A DNA stretch of 64,000 nucleotides. Origin: Smittia aterrima (Eukaryota > Arthropoda > Insecta > Diptera > Chironomidae). Each line of letters starts with the position of its first letter. Within the stretch, counting starts at the first letter, position 1. The notes beneath the pieces are model-generated. The model was not told the DNA's origin. It ran no database searches and worked only from the letters and a program-made list of their open reading frames with translations. The stretch is taken from the NCBI GenBank assembly GCA_033063855.1, contig CP093829.1:10178243-10242242 (forward strand). Reading direction: 5' to 3'. Position numbers and translations under genes: made by a program. Below, piece by piece: positions 8,951 to 20,377 of this stretch.

Positions 8951-8951
8951 T
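8919..8951. repeat. GA microsatellite
   Basis: Sixteen or so GA units with one GATA interruption. The duplicate near position 170 has only about four, so the tract has expanded here or shrunk there. Confidence 0.9.
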
Positions 8952-9081
8952 CTCAAGATCGAAAAATTTAGATAATTCTTTCTTTTTCTCAAATTTTTAT
9001 TCAACTAAAGTTTTCATTCTAAAATTAAACCTTCAACATAGATTTCATTTAAATTCTTCTAATTTTTAAAATCGGTAGAAT

Positions 9082-9395
9082 TTATTTCCGGATTTCCGTC
9101 TTGGTGACTTTCTTGGCATCTTTCCCAACGATTTTTGAGAATCCAGATTTCCTTCCGCCGTCCTTAACAGAACCCTTAGCTCCATCAACCTTGTTAATTT
9201 GAGTTTTTATTTCTTTCGGCTCAAACAAGTCGACAACTTTATTAATGGCTGATAAAAATAAAAATATTTTTTTTTAATAAATCAAACGAGAACATAATTT
9301 AAATTCTTACATTTTTCTTGTTTTAGAGAAAATCGAAGAGAAATTATTTCAAATAATTATTTTACTAACTTTACTTTCTAAAACTCACCTTCCAT
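9082..9395 (-). CDS. Array gene 7: small Lys-rich protein
   Basis: Two coding exons: 9395-9389 (ATGGAAG) and 9248-9082, 57 aa, phase-1 intron. It starts MEAINKVVDLFEPK, a short form of the family motif (helix, then LFEPK; compare HLFEPK in gene 1), and continues NKVDGAKGSVKDGGRKSG to a basic C-terminus KKVTKTEIRK. No Cys, no signal peptide. Unlike genes 1 and 2 it is basic overall. A truncated, frameshifted copy lies at 277-390. The function is unknown. Confidence 0.75.
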
Positions 9396-9484
9396 TTTAT
9401 GTCCCTGAAGATTTATTGCTCTTCTGTAAATTAAAAATTATTTTAATAAAAATAAAAAGTATTGTTGTTTAAAAATACTTTTTC

Positions 9485-9491
9485 TCTAGAA
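9485..9491. promoter_or_regulatory. TCTAGAA heat-shock-type element, array gene 7
   Basis: TCTAGAA followed by TTCGAA, 90 bp upstream of the gene 7 ATG. This distance is close to those of the TTCTAGAA sites of genes 1 and 2. Confidence 0.45.
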
Positions 9492-9794
9492 TTCGAACTT
9501 ATTTAGATCCTCGTCGCTTGGGTGACTGCTAAGGTATGAAGCTCTCCGTATTTTATACTTTATTTTAATTGCAGTGTTGAGTTGAAAAGCGCAGGATTGA
9601 AGAATATTCCACTGAGTCGTTACTGAAATCGGCAACAGCTTTGATTTACGCATGGAAACTTCAAAATCATGTAAATTCTTAAAAAAAATTACTTTTATTT
9701 AAAAATTGAATGTTTTTTAAAAAGTTTTCATGAGAAATTCCTGTAAGAAGTTAAACTCGTTTGAGATTAATTATTGAAAGTATTCCAATGCTTT

Positions 9795-10227
9795 TTATGG
9801 TTTAAAATTCTTTCTCTCGCCTTTTCTCTCATCTTTCTTGACATCTTTTCCAAAGTAGTCGACAACATCAATGGGAAGATCACCAATCTCTCCTGATGCT
9901 CTTGGACATTTGCGTGGACTGGATGACTTTGGAGCCAGCATCTCTTCCTGAGATGGTTCCCAAATATCGAAGAACATTTTTTTCCTTGCGTCGTGAGCTT
10001 TGGATTAGAAGAAAATAGAATCTTAGTTGAAATTATTTTAAGAAGGAAATAAATCGCGCGTGCTGGAAAGTTCCTTTCTACGTAGTTTCGTTAAAACGTG
10101 CTTTGTCAGTGCTTTGTCAACTCACATTTATGCTCCTGGTCTTCATTTATTCCATGATAAGAGAAATGATAATTTATTAGAACTTGCGACGCAAATCAAG
10201 ATGTTGCATTAGAACCTCACCTGCCAT
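9795..10227 (-). CDS. Array gene 8: small charged protein with a 15-nt microexon
   Basis: Coding exons 10227-10221 (ATGGCAG), 10140-10126 (15 nt) and 9997-9795, 74 aa. It starts MADQEHKSHDARKKMFFDIW and continues with a Pro/Ser/Lys-rich middle (APKSSSPRKCPRA) and VVDYFGKDVKKDERKGER before the stop. The microexon has an AAG acceptor and a GTGAGT donor and keeps the frame. It is needed because joining exon 1 directly to exon 3 in phase would lose only DQEHK, so that form is a possible alternative. A reversed copy of the shared CACGCG element (10055-10070) lies in the second intron. The function is unknown. This is the right-hand end of the array. Confidence 0.65.
10055..10070. promoter_or_regulatory. 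Reverse-oriented CGCGCGTGCTGGAAAG element in gene 8 intron
   Basis: Reverse complement of the gene 5 element CTTTCCAGCACGCG. It is immediately followed by TTCC, making GGAAAGTTCC, a GAAnnTTC heat-shock-type dimer. Confidence 0.35.
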
Positions 10228-11653
10228 ACTTAATAATTTCCTTTCCTTTTCTTCAAAAAATTATTCTTTTACAGGAGAATTCAATCAAGTCTTCTTGCTT
10301 CGATTAAAAGCCAGCGAGTGAAGAATGACGAAGGATTTTCCATTCAGTCAAATTGTTTTGCGTCGACAAAAAATTGAAATGTTTTCCATAGACATTCCGT
10401 CGCAGAGTATTGTCACGAGAAAGGGGAGGTTACGGAGAAAAACTTGATAGCTTTCATAAGCAGGAATATTTATAAATTGAATTAAATGTATTGCGTCGCA
10501 AGGATATTTTCAATTGAAAGTCATTGTATTGAGCATGCAAAGCTTCATCTGTCATTGAAGAAAATTCTTGAAACACGTTCAACGACAGGCAGCGACATCT
10601 TATAAAAGTTATCGAGAACAGTGGGAAGCGAGTTTTCTTGGAATCAACTCGTTTTACCACCTCGAGATAAACTTAACAAACTGCATTTTAAAAACTAATT
10701 TTATGAATAATGAAGATCTCAATTGCGACATTATAATAAGATCCCCAAATTTAACAACTGACAATGCCATCAAGTCTCTACAGCTATTTTCCCACCAAAC
10801 CGCGATTATTAATGAGTTTTATGTTCAGTTGTGAGTGGAGAAACAACAGACGGAAAAGTGAGGGAGACTTTACGATATCGAAACGGTTGTGAATATCAAT
10901 TCAACCCTCAGCCAAAAACAATTCCGTTTTATGAATGGATGAAGTGTTTTTTACTCGAACACCTGACGGTTAAACTATTGTCGTGGGATGCATTAGAATA
11001 TTCCGTCACGACAAAATTCTTAGAACTTTCACTAAATTTTGTATTTGAAAAAGATTTTTTAAACAAAAAATTCATTTTATTTAAATTTTTTATTGACAAA
11101 ACTTATGAAATCCTCCAACTTAACCCTGGTTACTATGAAGCCTTTCCCCAACTGTTTATGTTTTACAAATTAAATAATTTTTCTTGTCTCTCCGTCTGCG
11201 AGCAATTCAGTCCTTCGTGAAATGTTAGGCAGATCGGAAAAACTCCAAGTTTTTTTTTGTCTGAAAGTCACAAGTAAGAAAACAAAGAGCGAAAGATGAA
11301 GAGGAAATCTTAGGAGAGGACAGCGCGCACAAAAAAATAAAAGCCGTCAGCATGAGAGATGGAAAATTAAACATTCAGAAGGGAAAAGTTGTGTAAAAGT
11401 GCGATAAATAAATTAAGTCGTGAAGCAAACAAGTTCTTTTTGCTTTTTGTATGATGAAAAGGAGCAAGCGAGCACAAGAGAAATTAAGATTTCTGGCATC
11501 ACAGTGAACTTGGTGATGGAAAATTAATGAGTTTTGAGTGAAGGGAAATCCCAAGGAGAATAAACTTTGTCCGAGACTTTCTGACTTGGCTTCTATTTTA
11601 TTTTTTTCCTGAAGCAGTAAGAAAAGTTTTGTGCTATTGAGTGAGTGTTAGCT
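10228..11653. other. Intergenic, array to CEP131
   Basis: 1.4 kb between the minus-strand array and the plus-strand CEP131-like gene. There are open frames on both strands but none with recognisable similarity or good splice sites. The last few hundred bases should hold the CEP131 promoter and 5' UTR. Confidence 0.5.
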
Positions 11654-14600
11654 ATGGAGCTGAGTCTCCACGGTTCACAGGTTTGTAGTTTATTGTAAGC
11701 TTTCTTAGTTCCCTGTTGTCAACAGTGAATTCTAAGCTTAGAATTTACACTTTCACATCGACCGCTCCATTTAATTCATTCTTTCGTTTCTTTGTTGTGG
11801 TCACCGTAGATTAGCCTAGCAACGCGTGATAAAATACAAACGCCACCAATTTATTACCCGCCCGTTCACATTCATCGACCCGCTTCCGCATCATTGAACT
11901 ACCATCGCAATCGGTTGACATCACGTAACGGCAGTATTTTGAGTCACAATAGACGTCCGTTGTCTGCAGACAGTCGATTTATTAATAGGAAAGGAAACTC
12001 GAGTGTGAAATTTAATTTGGCAAATGTAAGTTTTCTGTTGTGTGGCTTTGATGTTTGGAAGTGCAAAAAATTCTTTTCTCTCTTTTCATTTTCGATTTCC
12101 CAGCGTTCTTCGAATTCTTCGTCCAACATTTTCAGATTGCTAATTGATGAGCAGCCATCGAAATATTGGACGAGTAATCACAAATCGAGCGTGAACAAAG
12201 CGTCCCAAGAAGAAAAGGAAGCAATCGCTGAAGCGGATAACACGAGTTGTGGTGAGAGCATCGAGGAGGATATCGTGACGATCAAGTCGAATAACATGGA
12301 GAGCAAAAATAATGATGGCAACACACTTCATGATTCCTCAAAGAATTTCTCAATCTCAAGCAGCTTGGCTTCCATGAAGCGACGTCCTGACTCTCTGAAA
12401 CTGTCGTATGAATATGGCAGCTCTTCGGATCTGGTGAAATCTGCCACCAGCACTAACGTTGACGTCAATCAAAGTAAAACCCTGTCAACTGTTGGCAGCA
12501 AGAACCATCACGACGGCAAGAAGTCGACGTCTTATGACTTGTGGGTGAACGAGAACATTGAAACGAAGGAACGAAACGGAAGTCTTGCGACAGGAGAGAA
12601 GAAATTAGATTTACCGGGACGCGTGTCTTTCAGGTAAGAACGAGGCTGAGGGGTTGGAAACCTCAGAGGATATTTCTCATTTTAACGTCTGTTCGCATGA
12701 TTTCCTAATTAAAACACAAAATCACTCCGAACCGAATGAAGCTCGCAATCAATGAAAATTAATCACGATTTTCCTCTCTTCTTCATTTTCCGGATAAACC
12801 AATTTTTCCACGCTTCATCTTCTTTCTCTCTCCCTCTCTCTTGCTCGATTGCAATCAACAAACAGCACCAACGACGTGTACGAGATTGACTACAGTGATT
12901 ATGATGATCAGGAAACGGAATCGAGTCAGGCGAGTGGCAATTTGGAGAAATTAAATAAATCGTCGATGAGTGGAGCGGAGACGAAGATGGAGCCATCCCC
13001 CGAGATGGCACACAACATGAATGAAAAGCAATACATCAAGGAGCATTACATGAGCAATTCGGACAACGAGCTGGATGAAATCGATTATCGTTACCACCAT
13101 TCAAAGGCGGCTGAGAATTCTTCAAAGATTAATCAAATAATCGAAGACTACAAGATTGAGGTTGGCACAATTAATCACCAACGGCATCACGCAATTGACG
13201 CGAATCAACTGAATAATTCGAAAACGAAATCACCATCAGTCACAAGTAAATTAAATCAATCAACCAACCCCGTGATCAAGAATTATTTAAAGGCGAAGGA
13301 ACAAGATGTTGGACGAATCAATGAAAGTGAAAACTTCAACAATAATCGAATCTCAATCACGACAGCAAACAAGAAACTCAATGATCTCTCAAAGAAACCA
13401 AAGAGCTTTAAGGATTTACCAAAGGCAAAAGTATCAAACTCTTCTTCCGGTTATTCTTCCGTTAAAACTCCAACCAAGCAACATCAACCAACGCAATCAG
13501 TGGCTAAAAAACCAAAGTCACCATCGACAGCTTCGATGTATGCGCGGCAAGACTCGAATTTGGATGAATTTCAAATTGAAAAAGTGGTGAGTTGGATGTC
13601 TGTGAATGAAGACAATTTCTCTGAGTTCGAGTTCAGCATGGCAGCTCAAGTGAATGAGGGTAAAACGGAGGAGAAGCCTCGTAAGAGCGGCGAGCACGAT
13701 TCGACTTATCAGGAAATCGCCGACATCATCAAAGAAATCGAGCATGACCGGAAGGATTGCGAAGATTTTAAGACGCTGAAAACGGATGTTGAATTTAAAT
13801 TGAACACGATTCTGAACTCAATTGAATCGCCCGAAGACGAAAGTCCAACTGACGACGTTGGAATGGGGTCGAACAATAAGTTGAAGTAAGTTCAAAGTGC
13901 AATAAATTTCTTTAATTAATTTTATTTTCTCTCGCAGAGAAATCTTCTCATACTTGGACAAGGTTGACTCGACATGCGACAAAGCGCTGATTGACGTTAA
14001 GGGTAATAACCTCGCTGTACGAGACAACATTGAGCTGGAATTCGCTCTCGAACCCGACGTGATTGAAGACGTTCCAAAGTGAGATTCAAACGTTCTTTGA
14101 CATTATTGTTCGCTTGATGTGACAGTTTTGTCGTCGCTGATCGAAAATGCGGAGTCGTTGATGCGAAAAGATTCTCGTTCGACGAAAGTAGTAGCAGCAT
14201 CGGCGTTGCTCTTCTTGTTAGTCTTCGAGCATTCTTTCATACGACTGACTATAGCTTCATATAATTTTCCTTGCAATTTAATTTCAATCATGCGACGTTC
14301 TTCTAATGATTTCTTTCGCTTGCAGAATTTCTGATCTCCTCATGCTCCCCAACCACCAATTAGCTCGTCGCATTGTGAAGCTTTCGCTGCGTGCGAATGA
14401 ACTCTCGAATGCAATTCAATTGAGCAAGGAGCATGTGTCGAATGTGAGAAATGACAAGGCAAAGACGCTTCGATTGGAGAAGCTTAACGGTCAGACTCGA
14501 TTAAAGGAGCAGAAGAAGCATTACGAGGACATTGTGGCTCGTCATCAAACGTTCATTGAGCAGTTGATTAAAGATAAGGCTTCGCTTTGTGAAAAAGTTT

Positions 14601-16407
14601 CGCAAATCACGAGGCGATTGGATAGTCAAAATCAAGCTTGGGAGCATCGAATGAAAACTGAGGTAGAGAAGGCAAAGGAGCAAGCAATGGCAGGCGAGAA
14701 GATTCGTCGAGAGAAATGGGTTCGCGATAATACAAAAAAGATTAAGGAGCTAACAGTTAAGGGACTGGAACTCGAAATCAATAAAATGTCAACAAATCAC
14801 AAACAAGAGCTTGAAGCCAACAAGCGTCAACATCAACTCGACATTTTAAAAGCGACTGAAGAGACGAGGGAGAAGTTTGAAAAGACGGAGAAAGCTATAC
14901 GCGAGAGTTATGCAGACGAACGTGAACAGGCCATTGAACGCGAGCGAAAGGCGATAAAAGAACGATTTGAAAAGCAGATGGAAGACGAAAGGAAGTCATC
15001 CGAGCAACAACGGCTCCGTATGATTCATGATTTCGAATCTGAAAAGGATCGTCTCTATGCGGAAATGCGTGAAAAAGAACATCAGTTCGAGATGAAAAAG
15101 GAAGAGCTGATGAATGAAAAGATGGAAATGCTTGAGGACACGAAGGAAACTTTTAAAGAGAAGCTGAAGCAACGCGAGTCTAAGCATCAGATGGAACTGC
15201 AGAAGATTCAAGAGCAGTTCGAAGCAGACTTTAAGATTTGGAAGCGCGACAGCGAGACGAAAATGAAAATGCGTGAAACCGAGCGCGAGAATACCGTTCG
15301 AGAGCAGTATCGCTTAGAACGAGACCGACAAATCGACGCAATCGTAGCAAAAGTCGACGCAGAGTCCATTAAGAATCAACAGGATTACGAAATGAAATTC
15401 AAGTAAGCGGATTTTTCTTTTTATATTCTTTTTCTGTCGCTTATGAGATTACGTTTCGAGAGCTAACAGAAGTGCAGGGGACGACGAGGAGGTGTTGAAT
15501 GACACGCTTCTCGGTTGTCCCTAAGAGATTCTCCTCTTTATAATTTGATCTCCCAGCGCGAAAAAGAATGGAATTTTCAATTTTCCACGTCACTCTAACT
15601 CTCCAAAGTGTGGAAAAATTCAATATTTGCTTTTCATTTGACAGTCGAATGAAAGAAAAATACGAACACGAAATTAGAGAAGTGGAAAGCTCTGAAAAGG
15701 GATTAAAGGACAAATACATCGATGCGCGGACACGCTTGGCAGAGAGCGATGCAAACAACTCCAATCTCAAAGCAATGGTTACCCAAATGGAGTTGCAATT
15801 AAACCATTCCACAAAGGTGAGTACGCAATGTGTTAAGTAAGCGAGACTCTATCCGCGTAATAACATTTTTTTCCTCCTCGACATCTGCTGAAACTTTTCA
15901 TTTGCCTTCCGCTCTATCTCTCACACAAAACAGTTTTCCATGCTTTGAACAAACAAAAGTTTTCCACAACTTTTAGTTGATTAAAAATCTCTCTCAGCCG
16001 TGAACGCGGTGCTTTACAGCAGATAGTTTTGTTTGTTCGCAAGTAGAAGAGAAACTTCCCTTCATACAATTAAAACCTAGCGTAACTTTGACAAAGCAAA
16101 CTTTCATTCGTCATTGCACAATTAGCATAATTAAAGTTCATTTTTTTTGCAGCTCTGCGAGAAGTTTACAGCGGAAAAGGACAACTTAAAGGAAGAGGCG
16201 CGCAGTGAAATCAAAAGCGAACTGCAGCACATCAACAAAGAGCATGAAATGGAAATTCAACGAATCTATTCCCGAGTTCAACAGGCTATTCAAAAGAAGG
16301 ATGCGACACTTGAAACTCTTCAAAAGGAAAACGCTGCTCTTCGAGAGAGAAATTTAAAATTGGATGCCATCGTCAGACAGCAGCGCAAGGATTATTGTAC
16401 CAAATGA
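11654..16407 (+). CDS. dila: CEP131/AZI1-like (dilatory) coiled-coil protein
   Basis: Eight exons join in phase: 11654-11680, 11810-12025, 12104-12633, 12866-13885, 13938-14078, 14326-15402, 15645-15816 and 16153-16407, giving about 1145 aa, close to known CEP131 proteins. Residues 1 to about 640 are low-complexity and polar. From about residue 645 to the end is an almost unbroken coiled coil. The segment KEQKKHYEDIVARHQTFIEQ, then REKWV, KKIKE and TVKGLE, matches my memory of the CEP131 family core. CEP131 acts at centriolar satellites and the cilium base and is needed for sensory cilia and sperm in flies. The start is the first ATG before a GTTTGT donor and is the least certain part. The 78-nt intron after AAT is in frame, so retention is possible without a stop. 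Confidence 0.85.
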
Positions 16408-16533
16408 TATTTCCTGAGCGACATTTGGCAGTAGAATTGCATTTGATTGCGAGCGAGACACTCGAGAGCTCAACATGATGGAACAAAACAGGGAAAACTT
16501 GTTAAGCAAACTCTTTCATCCTCTTTTACGCAA

Positions 16534-16539
16534 AATAAA
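16534..16539 (+). terminator. Candidate polyadenylation signal of CEP131-like gene
   Basis: AATAAA 127 bp after the stop. Confidence 0.4.
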
Positions 16540-17321
16540 ACAGAATTTTATACCCAAATACAAATTCGGATTAAACAGCAGGTGGTTTACTGTTTCGACG
16601 CGAGCTTTCATGTCGTGAAAGTGATCAGAAAATCGAAGACAAGCAGCGACATTTAATTAAATTGTAATCGATCCTGGCAGGGATTAATTGAATTTCTTCT
16701 CCCCCATCGCTTTGAAATCGTTTTAATTGCGAGCAAAAGAAAATAATTTTCCGAATCAACAACTTGTCGCAATTTAAAATATTGATTTTCTCATGATTGT
16801 GTCATTAATTGTCTCTCGCGTTCACATCATGTCGCACATCCCTTTAGGTAGAAAGTATCGTTTTTCAAAAACTGTCAAGAGATCAAGAGACGAGTGTTTC
16901 ATTTAACGAGTCTGACATTTGATTGAAGTCACCTTGATTCGAGTGGAACGGTGGGAGGTCGAGTTCAATGACAAACTTCTTCTCTTATTATTTTATCGTT
17001 GAAGTAACAGACAAACTTTCATCGCTGCTTAAAGCAACAGCTGCGATCAAACGAGAGACACTCGTAGCATTACAATTTGTCATATCGAACTTCGTCACGT
17101 TTGAGTTATGACGTTGCTGATTATGAATCAGTCGCAATTACCAACACAATCGACTTTACTGAAACTGATAAAGAGCCGCTCGCTGTTGATAAATCGAAGA
17201 AGAAAAACGAGTTTAAAGTGAGCGGTTTCTGATTTCTCGCCGTTTCTCTTTCAGCTTCATTCGTAATTGAGAGTCGATTGAGTCGGGACAGTGTTACGAG
17301 TTGGTTTCTGACAATATTAAA
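16540..17321. other. Intergenic, CEP131 to UGT
   Basis: No gene seen. The UGT promoter is expected here; no convincing TATA box is visible. Confidence 0.5.
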
Positions 17322-20101
17322 ATGAAGCTCATTTGGTCGCTGCTTCTGGTATTGATTGCATTCGGAAGCCAAACAAGTGAATGCTTCAGAGTTCTAGGGC
17401 TATTTCCACATCCAGCACTCTCACACTTTCGAGCATTTCAACCGCTGCTGAGAGAACTTGCCAATATCGGCCATGAAGTTTATGTCGTCAGCCACTTCCC
17501 CGAGACGAAAGCAAGAGCGAACTATCATGATTTCGCTCTCAATCAAAGCCAAGTCCTGACGGCATCGTATCCAGTTGACGAGGTGAGTTGCGCATATCAA
17601 CAGTTTTTCTATTCCCACGACCACCTCAGACTTTCATTCGATTTGCAAAATGTATGCCGTGACAATTAATGTTTATGACGCAAAGTTTATGCTCCAATTT
17701 GTTGCATAAATATTTAACGAATCAATCTCACTTTTATCCGAACATTTCACGCCCTACTCGCCCATTCGACATAAAATCGTTGATAATAAAAAAGGTAACG
17801 TAAAAGTTTATTCGCTTGAAGGCTCGATATTGCTTTTGCGATGACATTTTATGTGTAATTGCCTGACTCTGCTTGGCTCTCTCGAGGACAGTTTTCATTT
17901 TCTAAATCGATGGGGAATTCGGAGCTGGCGTTCTCCTAAGAGGTAACAGTTGGATTTTATTGGATCGTTTTATGATAAATTACGGATCTCATTAAGAAAG
18001 TTTTGCTAGGGTCATGAACCTCCTCCGTTCGATGATGATTTCCCTCCCTCGCTTCGCATGACTTCTCACACTGCACTTTTTGATTTTTCTTCTCTTATTA
18101 TTTTTCTTCTCATTTCACCCTTCAAATCACGCACTACGTTATTGTTAAGGTTTATGCGCCCCGAAGCATGATGACATATTACGACGAATTTTATGCGCTG
18201 ATGGGGGAAGGAAGCGAAGAATGCGAACAGCTCCTCGCTTCGGAGCATATTGATGTGTTGTTGGATATGAGTCGTGATCAGAAATTTGATGTTTTAATTA
18301 CGGAATTCTTCAATAGCGACTGCACGTTGGGAATCGCTTTCAAGTTGAACATTTCGTCGTTCATCGGAATGGTAAAACGTTTCTCAGCACAGTTTCCTTC
18401 CGATTTTCCTAACAGAGAACATTTCATTTTCGGCTCGGTCTAAATTAGTCAAGCTGTGCACTTATGCCATGGCATTACGACAGAGTCGGTTTGCCGGATT
18501 TTCCCTCATTCATCCCGAATGAGTTTGTTGGCTTCACTCCCAACATGAACTTCATCGAACGTTTCACAAACTGGATGATTGTGAAGATCACAAAAGTTGG
18601 TTATAGGTAAGTTTATAAACGAAATGATTTCCATGAGTGTTAGGTAATAATTTACGATAATTCCTCTCAAAATCTAAACAATTATCTCATTCTGCAAAGA
18701 AAACGTGATTAAATCAAATTTCGCGATGAAATCAATTACGCGTTGCGTGATGAAACCTTTCAATATTTAAATAGTCATGATGAGACGCATAATTTGATGC
18801 CGTTGCTAATAGAGCCGCGAGTAATTGAAATAAATTAGAGTGATGACTTAAATATTTTCTTTTCTCTTCGGTGCTTGTTTAGGATGATTCAAATGAGAGA
18901 TAACGAACGATTGCGGAAACGTTTCGGTTCGGACATCCCCGATCTTCGTGATTTGGCAGACAGCACTAGTTTGATTTTCGTGAATCAGCACTTTTCGTTC
19001 TCAGGCCCTCGACCGTTACCACCAAATGTGGTCGAGATAGGAGGAATTCACATAGAGCAATCAAGAAATCCTTTGCCTGATGACCTGCAACAGTTGCTCG
19101 ATAAAGCCAGTAACGGCGTAATTTACGTTTCGTGGGGCTCAATCATCAACTCGCAAGGGATGCCATTAAGCAAGAAGCAGGAAATCGTCGAAGCCTTCAA
19201 ACGTTTACCTCAAACAATTCTGTGGAAATGGCAAAACGATTCACTAACCGCCACAGCAAAGAACGTTCATATCCGATCCTGGTTGCCACAAATCGATATT
19301 CTTTGCCACCCGAACGTCAAAGTGTTTATGTCGCATGGCGGTTTAATGGGAACGAGTGAGGCCGTCTATTGTGAGAAGCCAACAATCGTGACACCCATCT
19401 ACGGTGACCAGTTTCTAAATGGAGCGGCCCTTGAACATCGAGGAATGGGACTCGTTCTACACTACAATCAATTGACAGCAGACAGCATCGTTTATGCCAT
19501 TCAACGAGTTTTGCAGCCAAGGTTTGTTAAACCACCGAGACTGAAAGAAAGAAATTAAATTAAGCGTGAAAATGAAAACTTCTCTGTCGCTCTTTTGTGT
19601 CGATGGCGTTGAGTAATTGTCGGAGGAATGTGAAGAAGGAGAAGAAATCATTTTCACTTCTATCCGTCTATCCATAATTACTTTGTGTCATCAACAATTT
19701 CAAAGTAATTTATTTCCTTCTATTGTTTCTTGCGTTTAATTTCTTCTCTTTCGTCTTGGATTCCTTTCGCTTACCTCATTCTGATTTTCATTTTCCTTAG
19801 TTACAAGCGCAAAGCTATTGAGACTTCCCATTCCTATCGCAAGCGCTTATCGGATCCCCTTGCGACTGCCGTCTTCTGGGTGGAGTACATCGCGGAGAAC
19901 GGTGGAGCTTTTATCCAATCTCACGCTGCTGTGCGATTGAATTCGCTCAATTATCACTCATTAGATGTGATTCTGGTTTTGCTTTCCTCGATAACACTGA
20001 CAATTTTGCTTGTAATTAAAGCAATTAGAAGACTGTGGATTCGAATTCGAAGCGAGAGAATGACAACTGCTACAAATTTCAAGAACAAAAAGCGCAATTA
20101 A
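17322..20101 (+). CDS. UDP-glycosyltransferase (UGT family, insect type)
   Basis: Five exons in phase: 17322-17582, 18150-18371, 18449-18606, 18883-19521 and 19801-20101, giving 526 aa, the usual insect UGT length. An N-terminal signal peptide (LIWSLLLVLIAFGS) leads into FRVLGLFPHPALSHF, whose His at about 35 is the expected catalytic base. The UGT signature lies at about residues 346-390 (WLPQIDILCHPNV, then SHGGLMGTSEA and PIYGDQ), binding the UDP-sugar. A membrane helix follows at about 483-503, and the short cytosolic tail ends KKRN, a KKxx ER-retrieval signal. The enzyme should sit in the ER membrane, active site in the lumen, and conjugate sugar to small lipophilic compounds (detoxification, pigments). 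Substrate and subfamily cannot be told from sequence. All key elements are intact. Confidence 0.93.
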
Positions 20102-20371
20102 CGTGGCAAGAACAGGAATGAAACATCAACAGAAGCATTGCAATCTCAAATCGTTCTCGCCGCTTCAACATCAGCGAATAATAAATTTCAAAGCTTATTG
20201 CGGGAGCCTCTCAAGATTCAATTTTAGATTGCTTTGTTCACTGCAACTATTTAAGCTTTTTGTTTGCAACTTGGTCGATAAATTATGTGCAGTTAGTACT
20301 CCTCGACAAATTTAAAATTGTTCAACTTCGCTACAGCGAGAGATGTTACGACGGAGCTTTGTAGTTGATTT

Positions 20372-20377
20372 AATAAA
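20372..20377 (+). terminator. Candidate polyadenylation signal of UGT
   Basis: AATAAA 270 bp after the UGT stop codon. Confidence 0.4.

Noticed and set aside
8926..8951. GA tract as a possible promoter GAGA-factor site
   Set aside because: Perfect simple repeat whose length differs greatly in the duplicate near position 170; listed as a microsatellite only.
10454..10660. Minus-strand frame starting MTDEALHAQY (ATGACAG start as in genes 1 and 2)
   Set aside because: No GT donor follows ATGACAG, no family motif is present, and the frame is short; probably chance.
10568..11220. Two overlapping plus-strand frames (88 and 129 codons)
   Set aside because: The second begins at GTG, shows no recognisable domain, and no convincing splice sites link the two.
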